Assembly: GCA_033856255.1 (NCBI GenBank)
Contig: JAWVFH010000027.1
Span: forward strand, 62,001 to 126,000
From: WHSW01 sp033856255
GTDB lineage: Bacteria > Actinomycetota > Thermoleophilia > Solirubrobacterales > 70-9
Length of the DNA: 64,000 nt
Direction: 5' to 3'
Position numbers and translations under genes: made by a program. Of the stretch, positions 16,672 to 24,902 are shown piece after piece (the stretch's first letter is position 1; each line of letters starts with the position of its first letter). Below the pieces are notes generated by a model. That model was not told where the DNA came from and made no database searches. It saw only the letters and a program-made list of their open reading frames with translations.

Positions 16672-18103
16672 TCGGTTCCTCGCCGAGCAGGAAGCGCTCA
16701 TCCGGGGCGCGCAGCGCGCGGTGGGCGTCGCGGAACACCTCGACCCCGGTCTCGGCAAGGATCAGCGCGTCGGCGAGGATCGAGCGGCGCTTGATGTAGA
16801 AGAGGTCGTGGCAGAGCTTCCACGCGGTGCCGATGTCCGAGCCGGCGTAGCCGCAGCGCAGCGCCGCCCAGCCGGCGATCCCGGGCTTGACCAGATGGCG
16901 GCGGGTGTAGTGGGAGAAGCGGCGCTCCAGGGCGCCGACCATCTCCGGGCGCTCCGGGCGCGGACCGACCAGGGTCATGTCGCCGCGGAGCACGTTCCAC
17001 AGCTGCGGGACCTCGTCGATGTGGGTGCGACGCAGGATCCGCCCGATCCCCGTCACGCGCAGGTCATCGGCCTCGGCCCACTGCGGTCCGTCGCTCTCGG
17101 CATCCGTCTGCATCGTCCGCAGCTTCACGATCTCGAACTCCTCGCCGAGCTCGCCGAGGCGCCGCTGGCGGTAGAAGACCGGGCCGCCGTCGGCGATCTT
17201 GATCGCCAGCGCCGCGATCGCCAGGATCGGCAGGAAGCAGAGGGCGATCAGCGTCCCGACGACGAGGTCGAAGATCCGCTTCGAGTGCGGGCCGGAAGCG
17301 CGGAACCGGGGATGCATGATGTAGCGGTACCAGGCGGCGTCGATCATCCCCACCGGGACGTGGCCGAAGCTTTCCTCGTAGAGCTGGTTGGCCGCGATCA
17401 GGCGGACGGGCAGGTCGAGGCACTCCTCGGCGGCGCTGGCGCAGACGTCCTCGACCCGCGCGCCGGCGGCGTCGCCGGCGCCGGGGCCGCAGACGAGCAG
17501 GTCGATGCGCTCGTCGACGACCGCCTCGCGGATGTCGGCCAGCGGGCCGAGCCAGCGCAGGCGGCGATACTCGGCCGGGCCCTGGGGGCTGATCCAGCCG
17601 ACGATCTCGTAGGTGCGCAGGTTCGCCGCCTCGAGCTCGGCGACGAAGTCGGCCGCGAACTGGCGCGGGCCGATCACCGCCACGCGGGCCCGCAGGCCCT
17701 CGCTCGCGCGGGCCTTGATCCAGGCTCCCAGCGCCATCACCAGCCAGGCTCCGAGGACCACCGCCTCGTACTCGGTGAGCGAGTAGGACTGGCCGGCGGC
17801 GAGGCCGATCAGCCAGGCCGCGCCGGAGCCGACCAGCGGCGCCGCGAGCCCGAGCAGGATCCGGCTGGCGGGCATCAGGTGCAGGGGCAGCTCCGTGCGC
17901 TCGATCGACTGGGTGGCGACCAGGACGCAGAAGAAGACGATCAGGCCCTCGCCGAGCTGGCCCATGTGGGAGTAGGCGATCAGGCCCGCGGCCAGAGAGG
18001 GCGCGAGGCGGAGCGCGAAGACGTCGATCAGCCGCTGGGCCTCGAGCGCGCGCAGGCCATGGCGGCTGCCGCGGTTCGCGATCCTGAGCTCAGCGGAGGT
18101 CAT
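16664..18103 (-). CDS. Second polyprenyl glycosylphosphotransferase
   Basis: Paralogue of 5263-6795, 479 residues. The shared signature FGHVPVGMIDAAWYRYIMHP matches FGHVPIAAINAAWFQYVIHP in the first copy. Membrane segments fill the N-terminal third; a nucleotide-binding-like region (VAVIGPRQFAADFVAEL) follows. Catalytic motifs are KRIFDLVVG, IVKLRTMQTDAES, HIDEVPQLWNVLRGDMTLVG, GPRPERPEMV and KPGIAGWAALRCGYAG. The start at ATG 18103 has only a weak ribosome site (AGGA). It lies five bases after the LPFTG gene on the same strand and overlaps the PAS-LuxR gene, forming a three-gene unit. Confidence 0.92.
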   Translation of the reverse strand: MTSAELRIANRGSRHGLRALEAQRLIDVFALRLAPSLAAGLIAYSHMGQLGEGLIVFFCVLVATQSIERTELPLHLMPASRILLGLAAPLVGSGAAWLIGLAAGQSYSLTEYEAVVLGAWLVMALGAWIKARASEGLRARVAVIGPRQFAADFVAELEAANLRTYEIVGWISPQGPAEYRRLRWLGPLADIREAVVDERIDLLVCGPGAGDAAGARVEDVCASAAEECLDLPVRLIAANQLYEESFGHVPVGMIDAAWYRYIMHPRFRASGPHSKRIFDLVVGTLIALCFLPILAIAALAIKIADGGPVFYRQRRLGELGEEFEIVKLRTMQTDAESDGPQWAEADDLRVTGIGRILRRTHIDEVPQLWNVLRGDMTLVGPRPERPEMVGALERRFSHYTRRHLVKPGIAGWAALRCGYAGSDIGTAWKLCHDLFYIKRRSILADALILAETGVEVFRDAHRALRAPDERFLLGEEPNG

Positions 18104-18107
18104 CGTC

Positions 18108-18443
18108 CTAGGACCGCGAGGAATCCGGTCGCTGTCGTCGAAGCAGGAACCCGGCGAGGACCAGCCCCGCGGCCACCGCGGCAAGCAGGGCGACGTCGAA
18201 GCCGGTGAACGGCAGGCTGCCGACCGTCCCGGTGGCGGAGCCGCCGCCGACCGAGCCGCCGGTGCCGCTCTGAGAGAGCTGCTGCAGGCTGGACCCGTAC
18301 TGGTGCTGGGCCGGAGAGTCGGCCGCCATCGCCGCCGCCGGGACGAGCGCGAGGGCGATCGTCGTGATCGCGAGCAACGACCGCCGGCGAAGGACACCTC
18401 GACCAGAATCCATGTAGCTGACCAACATTCGGACCACCACCAT
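18108..18443 (-). CDS. Second small LPFTG-anchored protein with QHQYG motif
   Basis: A 111-residue secreted protein, paralogue of 2186-2518. A signal peptide (RRRSLLAITTIALALVPAAA) is followed by SPAQHQYGSSLQQLSQ (43-58) and a Gly/Ser linker. LPFTG is at 77-81 and is followed by FDV as in the first copy, then a hydrophobic segment and LRRQRP tail. ATG at 18443 follows GGGAAAGG; internal ATGs at 18428 and 18413 would also keep the signal peptide. It sits directly upstream of a priming sugar transferase gene, suggesting a link between surface glycan synthesis and this protein. Function unknown. Confidence 0.8.
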   Translation of the reverse strand: MVVVRMLVSYMDSGRGVLRRRSLLAITTIALALVPAAAMAADSPAQHQYGSSLQQLSQSGTGGSVGGGSATGTVGSLPFTGFDVALLAAVAAGLVLAGFLLRRQRPDSSRS

Positions 18444-18610
18444 CAGCCTTTCCCCCCGCGTTCGGCAGTGCCGTCGGCGAGATCTGTGTGCCGCAACGAC
18501 GTGCGACACGTTGAGCATGAGCCATTCTGCCCGCAGACTGTCCGAACTCAAAGTCCTTGGGCGCGAAATACCAAGAAACCGGCCATCCATTACCTCAAAC
18601 CGGTGAGTGG

Positions 18611-18616
18611 TAGATT
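18611..18616 (+). promoter_or_regulatory. Putative -10 box TAGATT for LuxR-GAF gene
   Basis: TAGATT lies 57 bases before the GTG at 18674 and is the best TANNNT in the 230-bp region between divergent genes. Transcript leader would be about 50 bases. Confidence 0.35.
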
Positions 18617-18673
18617 CGGTGCCGGAGGTGCGGCATTGCCAGTCGATACGGACCAGATCGCAACGACGCGTCC

Positions 18674-19423
18674 GTGAACGAGGTTAGCGGCCGCGTTCCG
18701 CTCACCCGTCGCGAGCGGGAGATCCTCGGCGCCCTGGCCGAGGGGATGAGCGGCGCCCAGATCGCCGACCAGCTCGTGCTCTCGCCCGAGACGGTGCGCA
18801 CGCACGTGCGCAACGCGATGTCGAAGCTCGGTGCCTCGACTCGATCTCAGGCCGTCGCGCTGGCGCTCCAGAACCGCGAGATCAGCACCGACGCGAACGC
18901 CTCGGCACTCGGCGCTCCCGCTCCGGCGGCGCCCGCGCGGCCGGCCGACCCCACCGCTGCCCTGGCGGCGATGCTCGCCGGGCTCGTCTCCCTCTATGAC
19001 GTCGACGGTGGCGCGGTCTACCTGACCGACGAGGAGGGCCTCTCGCTGCGGCGGGTGACGGCCGCCGAGCGGGGGACGGCGGCGCTCGAGCTGCCGGAGG
19101 AGGTGGCGTTCGGTGACGGCGCCCTCGGTCGCACGGCGCTCGAGCGGCGAGCGCAGCTGGTCCGCGGCCCGGGCGGGGAGAACTCGGGCCGGGGGGCGCT
19201 GATCGCGGCTCCGATGATCGGCGGTGGCCGGATGCTCGGCGTGATCGCGCTCGGCGCCCGCGTGAGCCGCCCGGTCGGCCGTAGCGAGATGCTGCTCATA
19301 CAGGCGTTCGCGAATCGCGTCGGCGAGGTGATCCTCGCCGGCGGCGACGACATCGGCGGCCGGCTCGAACGCGCGATGGAGCGCTTCCGCGTCTCCTGGT
19401 CCGGCGCTCCCCGGGCCGGCTGA
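18674..19423 (+). CDS. LuxR-type HTH protein with C-terminal GAF domain
   Basis: A 249-residue regulator with an unusual order: the LuxR helix-turn-helix is N-terminal (PLTRREREILGALAEGMSGA, LSPETVRTHVRNAMSKLGAS; about 9-70). An Ala/Pro linker leads to a GAF-like domain (about 95-225; LVSLYDVDGGAVYLTDEEGL, GALIAAPMIGGGRMLGVIAL). Most LuxR proteins have the HTH at the C-terminus. The GTG start at 18674 lacks a ribosome site. Neighbouring STAS and SpoIIE genes suggest it belongs to a stress or envelope signalling group. Ligand unknown. Confidence 0.88.
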   Translation: MNEVSGRVPLTRREREILGALAEGMSGAQIADQLVLSPETVRTHVRNAMSKLGASTRSQAVALALQNREISTDANASALGAPAPAAPARPADPTAALAAMLAGLVSLYDVDGGAVYLTDEEGLSLRRVTAAERGTAALELPEEVAFGDGALGRTALERRAQLVRGPGGENSGRGALIAAPMIGGGRMLGVIALGARVSRPVGRSEMLLIQAFANRVGEVILAGGDDIGGRLERAMERFRVSWSGAPRAG

Positions 19424-19425
19424 AG

Positions 19426-19791
19426 CTAGACCTGATCGGCGGCCAGGGCGGCGAGCGAGGCGTCGAGCTCGCGGTCCATGGGCGCGACCGCGTCGATCGC
19501 GCAGAGCTCGAGCACCCGGCGCATCGGGGCGCCGTCGGGAACGACCAGGCGCAGCGCCTGGCGGCGGGCGGCGAGCCGGCGGCCGAGGTCGAACAGCAGG
19601 TGGATGCCCGAGCTGTCCAGGTAGCGGACGCCGGAGAGGTCGAGGACGAGGGCGCTTGAGGCGCTCGGCAGTCGCTCGGAGAGCGCGAGGCGCAGCTCGG
19701 CGGCGTTCGAGCTGTCGATCTCGCCGTCGACGGAGGCGACGAGGACGCTGTCGTGCTGCTCGAACTCGAAGCCCGTCAACCGGTCGCGCAT
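19426..19791 (-). CDS. STAS-domain anti-sigma factor antagonist
   Basis: A 121-residue SpoIIAA/RsbV-like protein. The phosphorylatable serine region is VRYLDSSGIHLLFDLGRRL. In such systems the unphosphorylated antagonist binds an HATPase kinase/anti-sigma factor and frees a sigma factor. The gene starts within the stop of the SpoIIE gene (TGATG), so phosphatase and antagonist are coproduced. No sigma factor gene is adjacent. Confidence 0.9.
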   Translation of the reverse strand: MRDRLTGFEFEQHDSVLVASVDGEIDSSNAAELRLALSERLPSASSALVLDLSGVRYLDSSGIHLLFDLGRRLAARRQALRLVVPDGAPMRRVLELCAIDAVAPMDRELDASLAALAADQV

Positions 19792-21047
19792 CAGGTCGCC
19801 TCCGCGGACTGCTTTTGGCCGATCGCCCGCCGCATGCGGACGATCGTGCCCGCCGGCCCGCGGTCGATCTCGACCTCGTCCATCAACTGCTCGATCAGGC
19901 CGAGCCCGCGTCCCTGCGACCCCGAGCGGGGGTCTCGCCAGCTGCCGAAATCGCGCACCCGCAGCTCAACCCCGCCGTCGCGGCGCCGGCCCTCGACCAC
20001 GTAGGAGGCCTCGCCGGGCGGGTAGGCGTGGGCGATCGCGTTCGCGCATGCCTCGCCGCAGGCGACCAGAGACTCGTAGGTCTCGGCGTCGGTCGCGCCG
20101 ACCGCGCGCAGCCAGCGCCCCATCGCGCGGCGCATCTGCGCCAGCGATTCGGGCTCGGCGCGCAGGGTCAACTCCATCCGCTCGACCAAGACCGGCTCGA
20201 GGCGGACGGCGAGCAGGGCGACGTCGTCGCGCGGCGGCTCGTCGCGGAAGCGCGCCTGCAGCAGGGCGCCGCAGAGCTCGTCCGGGTGAGCCGGCACCCC
20301 GGAGGCAAAGGCGCGCAACCACTCGAGGCCCTCGTCGAGGGAGGCCTCCGGGCGCTCGACCAAGCCGTCGGTGTAGAGCAGGATCGTCGAGCCCGGGTCG
20401 AGCGGGATCGTCGACTCCTCGTAGGAGGGGAAGGGGACGACGCCCAGCGGGCTGCCCGCCGGCCCCTCGGCGAAGTAGGCCTCGCCGTCGGGCCCGATCA
20501 CGAGCACCGGCGGGTGCCCCGCGGTGGCCAGCCGCAGCCGGCCCTCGTCGGGGTCGACGACCCCGTAGAGGAGGGTCGCCATCGGCCCGCCGGAGACCTC
20601 GCGGGCGAAGCCGTTCATCCGCTCGAGCACCAGCGACGGGCGCAGGCCCTCGAGCGCGTAGGCCCGCAGCGCGTTCTGCAGCCGCGCCATGCGCGCCGCG
20701 GCGTCGAGCCCGTGGCCGACGACGTCGCCGATCGCGATCCCGGCGTGGCCGTCGCGGAGCGCGATCACGTCGTACCAGTCGCCGCCCACCTGCGCGTCGG
20801 CACTGCCGGCGACGTAACGGGCGGAGATGCTGAGGCCGGCCAGGTCGGGCAGGCGCTCGGGCAGGAGGCTGCGCTGCAGGGTCTCGGCGACCGCGGCGAC
20901 GTGCTCGACCTCCTCGGCCGCCCGGCGCAGGCCCTCGAGCGTGGCGCCGATGATCGCGTCCCCTGGGGGCGGACCGCCGGCGGCTGCTTCCCGCGCCGTG
21001 CCGGATGCTCTGTCGTCCGCGTTCAAGGCGCAGCCGAGTGTAGACAC
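19791..21047 (-). CDS. SpoIIE-type PP2C phosphatase fused to HATPase kinase domain
   Basis: A 418-residue partner-switching protein. A short coiled-coil start is followed by a PP2C/SpoIIE domain with metal-binding motifs GGDWYD, IGDVVGHGLDAA, LLYTDGLVER and RDDVALLAVRL. The C-terminal RsbW-like HATPase domain has N box EACANAIAHAY, G1 DFGSW and G2 GRGLGLIEQL. One polypeptide may thus both dephosphorylate and phosphorylate the downstream STAS protein. The GTG at 21047 gives a poorly conserved first 25 residues; later starts are possible. No membrane segment or sensor domain is visible. Confidence 0.92.
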   Translation of the reverse strand: MSTLGCALNADDRASGTAREAAAGGPPPGDAIIGATLEGLRRAAEEVEHVAAVAETLQRSLLPERLPDLAGLSISARYVAGSADAQVGGDWYDVIALRDGHAGIAIGDVVGHGLDAAARMARLQNALRAYALEGLRPSLVLERMNGFAREVSGGPMATLLYGVVDPDEGRLRLATAGHPPVLVIGPDGEAYFAEGPAGSPLGVVPFPSYEESTIPLDPGSTILLYTDGLVERPEASLDEGLEWLRAFASGVPAHPDELCGALLQARFRDEPPRDDVALLAVRLEPVLVERMELTLRAEPESLAQMRRAMGRWLRAVGATDAETYESLVACGEACANAIAHAYPPGEASYVVEGRRRDGGVELRVRDFGSWRDPRSGSQGRGLGLIEQLMDEVEIDRGPAGTIVRMRRAIGQKQSAEAT

Positions 21048-21084
21048 GAATGACGACCGGGTCGAGGTCTAGCTTCCGCCTGCA

Positions 21085-21852
21085 GTGGACGGCTCAGCCG
21101 CAGGCCCGACCGGGTCCGAACGCGAGCGCGCCAGGCGGATCGCCAAGGACTGGATCACCCGCCTGGTCGATCGCACGCCGCTGGATCGGCTCGGCGAGCT
21201 GCCGCTGGATCGGCTCGGCGCCGAGGCCGCACCGCTGATCGTCACGGTGCTCGAGGCCCTCGACGACCCCGATCGCGGCCCGGGCGAGCTCGCCGGCACG
21301 GCCGACCGCCTGGCGGAGCTGTTCGGCGAGGGCCGGCGCCCGGCGACCGCCGACGAGGTCACCGGCCTGCCTGGTCCCGACGAGCTCGCCAAGCGCCTGC
21401 GAGCGCTGCTCGCCGAGCAGCGCCGCTACGGCCACCCGTTCTCGATCGCGCTCGTCGACGTCGACGGGCTGGCGCGGATCAACGAGGCCTACGGGCACGA
21501 GGGGGGCGATCGGATGCTGGCCGCGGTCGCCGCGATCCTGCGCCGCGAGCTGCGCGACGTCGACGAGGCCTTCCGGGTCGAGGACGACGAGTTCGCGATC
21601 GTCGCCCCGCACGCCGACGCCCCCGGCCTGGTGCCGATGGCGACCAGGGTCGCGAACCTGATCGCCGACTCCCAGAGCCCCGACGGACCGCGGATCGCGA
21701 TTGCCGCCGGAATCGCCGGCTGCCCCGCCGACGGGCTCAGCGCCGAGCGGCTGATCGAGAGCGCCACCGAGGCGGTCTACGCCGCAAAGGCTTCGGGGGC
21801 GGCCGTCGCCCGCAGCCCGAACGAGTCCGACGCGGTTTTGCAAGATCCGTAG
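21085..21852 (+). CDS. Degenerate GGDEF-domain protein with intact I-site
   Basis: A 255-residue protein. Residues 1-85 are helical, with an internal repeat (PLDRLGELPLDRLGAEAAPL). From about 88 a GGDEF fold follows (DEVTGLPGPDELAKRL, ALVDVDGLARINEAYGHEGG). The active-site motif is EDDEF (166-170) instead of GGDEF. The c-di-GMP inhibitory site RxxD is kept as RDVD (157-160), exactly five residues upstream. Loss of both glycines usually abolishes cyclase activity, while the I-site can still bind c-di-GMP, so a receptor role is inferred. GTG at 21085 has TAGCTT nine bases upstream. Confidence 0.85.
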   Translation: MDGSAAGPTGSERERARRIAKDWITRLVDRTPLDRLGELPLDRLGAEAAPLIVTVLEALDDPDRGPGELAGTADRLAELFGEGRRPATADEVTGLPGPDELAKRLRALLAEQRRYGHPFSIALVDVDGLARINEAYGHEGGDRMLAAVAAILRRELRDVDEAFRVEDDEFAIVAPHADAPGLVPMATRVANLIADSQSPDGPRIAIAAGIAGCPADGLSAERLIESATEAVYAAKASGAAVARSPNESDAVLQDP

Positions 21853-21928
21853 CGGCCGGGTCGCAAACCTTGTAAGAGGCTGCAAAACCTGCTGAGATCC
21901 TGCCCGGTTTCCAGAGAGGGATTCAGGG

Positions 21929-22750
21929 ATGAGTGGGATCAGGATCAACGCAGCGGCCGAGATGCTCGGCGTCAGCACCAGCACCTTGCGTGCATGGGAG
22001 CGGCGCCTCGGCTATCCGCAGCCGCACCGCACGCCCGGCAACCATCGGCTCTACGAGCTCGACGAGGTCGAGGCCCTGCGCGAGGCGCTGCGCGAGACGC
22101 ACAACATCTCGAGCGCCGTCGAGGTCGCCCGCCAGCGCGGCCGCGGCCCCGCCTCGCCGGCTCGCCTGGTCGCCTGGTTCGACCGCTTCGACGAGGCCGG
22201 CGCGGACCGCGAGCTCGAGGAGAGCCTCGCGGTGCGCTCGGTCGAGCGCACCGTCTCGGAGTTCCTCCTCCCCGCGCTCGAGCTCGCCGAGGGCCGGCCG
22301 AACGGCGCCGCCGAGCTCGAGTACGCATGCCGCTGGGCCACCGGCTGGCTTCACCGCGCCCGCCGCCTGGCGGCCGGCGCCACCCGCGACGACGGCGTCC
22401 TGCTGCTCGACTCGGGCTCGCCGCTTGGCGTCGAGTCCGTCCACGTCCAGGCGCTGGAGCTGTTCCTGCGCCGGGCGGGCCTCCGCGTCCTCCTCCTTTC
22501 CGCCGGGCTCGCCGAGGGCCGCTTCCGCAGCGCCCTGCGGGCCCTGGAGCCGAGCGCGGTCGTGATCTGCGGCTCCGACGCGCGCCTCAACGTGCTCGGC
22601 GAGCCGCTGCGCGCCGTCCGCGACGGCGACTCTCCCCCGCGCCTCTACGGCTACCGCGCCGCCCGCCTCGTGGCCGGCCGCGACGGCGTCCCCTCGCTCG
22701 GCCTCGAGCCCGGCGAGGCGACGGACGCCCTGCTCACCGCGCTCTCCTAG
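21929..22750 (+). CDS. MerR-family regulator with B12-binding-like C-terminal region
   Basis: A 273-residue regulator. The N-terminal MerR helix-turn-helix is INAAAEMLGVSTSTLRAWER and HRTPGNHRLYELDEVEALR. The middle and C-terminal parts resemble the CarH/LitR layout: a helical region, then an alpha/beta region (LELFLRRAGLRVLLLSAGLA). A histidine occurs in SVHVQALEL, but the full DxHxxG/ExHxxG cobalamin-ligand motif is not present, so cobalamin or light sensing is doubtful. A GAGAGGG element about 12 bases upstream of ATG 21929 is the possible ribosome site. The upstream region holds several TGCAA-containing elements. Confidence 0.85.
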   Translation: MSGIRINAAAEMLGVSTSTLRAWERRLGYPQPHRTPGNHRLYELDEVEALREALRETHNISSAVEVARQRGRGPASPARLVAWFDRFDEAGADRELEESLAVRSVERTVSEFLLPALELAEGRPNGAAELEYACRWATGWLHRARRLAAGATRDDGVLLLDSGSPLGVESVHVQALELFLRRAGLRVLLLSAGLAEGRFRSALRALEPSAVVICGSDARLNVLGEPLRAVRDGDSPPRLYGYRAARLVAGRDGVPSLGLEPGEATDALLTALS

Positions 22751-22821
22751 AGCTCCGCGCCCCTCGCCCCCCGTCTACCGGCTTCCCGGTATCCGGAATT
22801 ACAGGTGACTGTAGGCCGGTG

Positions 22822-22867
22822 CAAGTTTCGTGCCTATTTGGGCAAGTTGGAAAGGGTCCAACAAGTT
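22822..22867 (+). repeat. Three CAAGTT direct repeats about two helical turns apart
   Basis: CAAGTT at 22822-22827, 22843-22848 and 22862-22867, spaced 21 and 19 bases, in the 252-bp region upstream of the BldC-like gene. The region is clearly less GC-rich than its surroundings. BldC-type proteins bind AT-containing direct repeats, so autoregulation is possible. Confidence 0.4.
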
Positions 22868-23002
22868 CGGTTCCCGGAAATTGCACATCCCTTGCGCGGC
22901 TGCCGATAGGGACTTGTAGCGACGCCGGGGGGCGGCTACCAATCCCTGGACGGTTGAAGTTTGCGCCGATTTCCGGCGGATCTACCAGGTCAAGAAGGGA
23001 TC

Positions 23003-23242
23003 ATGGAAGCAAGTCAGAGGTTTTTGAACGTCAGCGAGGCGGCGGAGTTCCTCGGCGTCAGCGCCGCCTCGCTGCGCAAGTGGTCGGACCAGGGGGTCCT
23101 GCCCGTCTATCGCACGCCGGGAGGTCAGCGCCGCTTCGCGACGCAGGATCTCGACGATTTCCTCGCCTCGATGCGCCAGCCGAGCACCGGCTCGGTGGGC
23201 GTTCCCCACTACGGGCGCAACGCCAACTCGATCACCCGCTGA
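23003..23242 (+). CDS. BldC-like small MerR-type DNA-binding protein
   Basis: A 79-residue protein consisting of one winged helix-turn-helix: LNVSEAAEFLGVSAASLRKW, YRTPGGQRRFATQDLDDFLA. It lacks the dimerisation helix and effector domain of full MerR proteins, as in Streptomyces BldC, a developmental regulator. ATG 23003 has the ribosome site AAGAAGGGA. The HD-GYP gene begins 32 bases downstream and is probably cotranscribed. Identification as a BldC relative is from size and motif only. Confidence 0.88.
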   Translation: MEASQRFLNVSEAAEFLGVSAASLRKWSDQGVLPVYRTPGGQRRFATQDLDDFLASMRQPSTGSVGVPHYGRNANSITR

Positions 23243-23274
23243 GGCAACGCGGCCAACCCCCCACCCCGCCCGCG

Positions 23275-24666
23275 ATGACCGAACGCCCCACCCGAACGAT
23301 GATCGGCGCCGAGCTGCTGGCTCTCGCCGGCGCGGTCGCCTTCGCGGGGCTCGGCGGGGTGTACGCGAACTGGGATCTGGCCCTGCTCGCGACGCTGACC
23401 GCGCTCTCGATCATCAGCGACCTGATCGCGATCGAGACCCGGGTCTCGCGGGTTCTCGTCTCCGCCAGCCTGATGACGATCGTGATCGCGGCGGTCCTGC
23501 TCGGCGGGCCGCCCGCCGCTCTGATGGGCGTCGTCACGATCCTGGTCGGCTGGGTCAAGGCGCGTTACGAGCTCCACCACCTGCTCGTCAACCTGGTCAC
23601 CTACGCGTGGTTCCCGCTGATCGCAGGTTTCGCCTTCCACGCGATCACGGACGCCGGCGGGATCGCCGACGGCAGCTTCGGCTTCTACCTGCTGATCATG
23701 GCCGTCTTCATCCTCGCGCTGGCGATCGACTTCGCCCTCGTCGCCGGCTACGCCTGCTACGTCGAGCGCTCCAGCTTCCTGACCAAGGTCCAGCGCGGCC
23801 TCCTCCCCGTCCTCCCCTCCGAGCTCGCCGCCTCCGCCCTGGCGCTCGGCTTCGCCAGCGCCTACGTGCAGGCCGGGACGGCTGCCGTCGTCCTGCTCAG
23901 CGTCCTGATCCTGATCTTCCAGTACACGGTCCGCGCCCTGCTCGTCTCCCAGGACCGCGGCGACGAGCTCGAGCTGCGCGCCCGCCAGCTCGCCGGGTTC
24001 CAGGTGGCGCTGCTCTCCGCGCTGCTGCGAACGCTCGACCTCCGCGACCGGATGACCGCCCGCCACAGCGCGGCCGTCGCCCGCTACGCCCGTGAGATCG
24101 CCGCCCAGGCGGGCTTCTCGGCCGACGACCAGGAGCTCGTCCACTCGGCCGGGCTCCTGCACGACATCGGCAAGTTCGTGCTTCCCGACAACATCCTCAA
24201 GTCCGGGCGCCGCAAGCTCACCGACGAGGAGTGGGAGGCGATCAAGGCCCACCCCTACGAGGGCGCGCGGATCGTCTCCCAGATCGACGGCTACCAGCCG
24301 ATCTCGGAGATCATCCTCGCCCACCACGAGCGCATCGACGGCAAGGGCTATCCGAACGCGCTCCCGGATCAGCAGATCCCCGAGCTCGCGAAGATCATCT
24401 CGGTCGCCGACACCTACGACGTGATGACCGCCCGCGACACCTACCGCGAGCCGGTCAGCTCCCACGACGCCGTGGTCGAGCTGCGGCGGGTCTCCGGCAG
24501 TCAGCTCGACGGCCGGTACGTCGAGGTCCTGGTCTCGATCCTCGACGGCAAGGACCTCGCCTACCGCCACGGCGAGGACGCCGACTTCGAGGCCGAGCTG
24601 GCGCTCGACAAGCGCATCCACGACTACGTCAAGGCAACGCCCGCCGTCGGCGAGCGGGCCGGCTGA
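23275..24666 (+). CDS. Membrane HD-GYP phosphohydrolase
   Basis: A 463-residue protein. The first about 220 residues contain some seven hydrophobic segments resembling a MASE-type membrane sensor. The C-terminal HD-GYP domain has HSAGLLHDIGKFVLP (His296-Asp297), HPYEGARIV and HHERIDGKGYPN (His350-His351), all metal and GYP residues intact. HD-GYP enzymes degrade c-di-GMP to GMP or pGpG. With the degenerate GGDEF gene upstream this suggests local c-di-GMP signalling. The ATG at 23275 lacks a ribosome site and is chosen because the hydrophobic part starts 10 residues later. Confidence 0.92.
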   Translation: MTERPTRTMIGAELLALAGAVAFAGLGGVYANWDLALLATLTALSIISDLIAIETRVSRVLVSASLMTIVIAAVLLGGPPAALMGVVTILVGWVKARYELHHLLVNLVTYAWFPLIAGFAFHAITDAGGIADGSFGFYLLIMAVFILALAIDFALVAGYACYVERSSFLTKVQRGLLPVLPSELAASALALGFASAYVQAGTAAVVLLSVLILIFQYTVRALLVSQDRGDELELRARQLAGFQVALLSALLRTLDLRDRMTARHSAAVARYAREIAAQAGFSADDQELVHSAGLLHDIGKFVLPDNILKSGRRKLTDEEWEAIKAHPYEGARIVSQIDGYQPISEIILAHHERIDGKGYPNALPDQQIPELAKIISVADTYDVMTARDTYREPVSSHDAVVELRRVSGSQLDGRYVEVLVSILDGKDLAYRHGEDADFEAELALDKRIHDYVKATPAVGERAG

Positions 24667-24693
24667 GTAACCCGTCCCTCCCCCTGACGTAGA

Positions 24694-24727
24694 AACGCCG
24701 CCTCGGGATTCCCCCCGGGGCGGCGTT
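24694..24727. terminator. GC-rich hairpin after HD-GYP gene
   Basis: AACGCCGCC (24694-24702) pairs with GGCGGCGTT (24719-24727), with further pairing inside. The + strand has no strong T-run after it, and the minus strand has TTTCTA. It probably ends or protects the HD-GYP transcript. Confidence 0.5.
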
Positions 24728-24852
24728 ACCTACTCAAACTCCTAATCGATACTTATCCCAACCGGAAGCCCATGGTTGTCCCTTTCCTGTGGCTCTGATG
24801 TCCTTGGGCGAGTAACCCTTCCGAACTTGAGAGAACTTTACAAAACTAGACA

Positions 24853-24882
24853 GAAGTTGCAAGTCGGCGACTGAAGTTGCAA
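24853..24882 (+). promoter_or_regulatory. GAAGTTGCAA direct repeat, 20-bp period, upstream of MFS gene
   Basis: The identical 10-mer GAAGTTGCAA lies at 24853-24862 and 24873-24882. The second copy overlaps the -35 position relative to TAAGTT at 24903. The 150 bases around it are AT-rich for this genome. Exactly two helical turns of spacing suits a tandem-binding regulator of the exporter gene. Confidence 0.5.
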
Positions 24883-24902
24883 CTTTCGCCCCGGGGCAGG
24901 AG

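Noticed and set aside
18500..18530. CTCAT box for the second LPFTG gene
   Set aside because: CTCATGCTCAA occurs on the minus strand, but the spacing is six, not eleven, and no -10 stands ten bases downstream.
21929..22750. CarH/LitR-type cobalamin photoreceptor
   Set aside because: Domain layout is similar, but the cobalamin-ligand motif is incomplete, so light or B12 sensing is not claimed.
21994..24666. 890-codon frame covering MerR and BldC-like genes
   Set aside because: The upstream part is Arg/Pro-rich shadow sequence. The real gene starts at ATG 23275, where the membrane segments begin.
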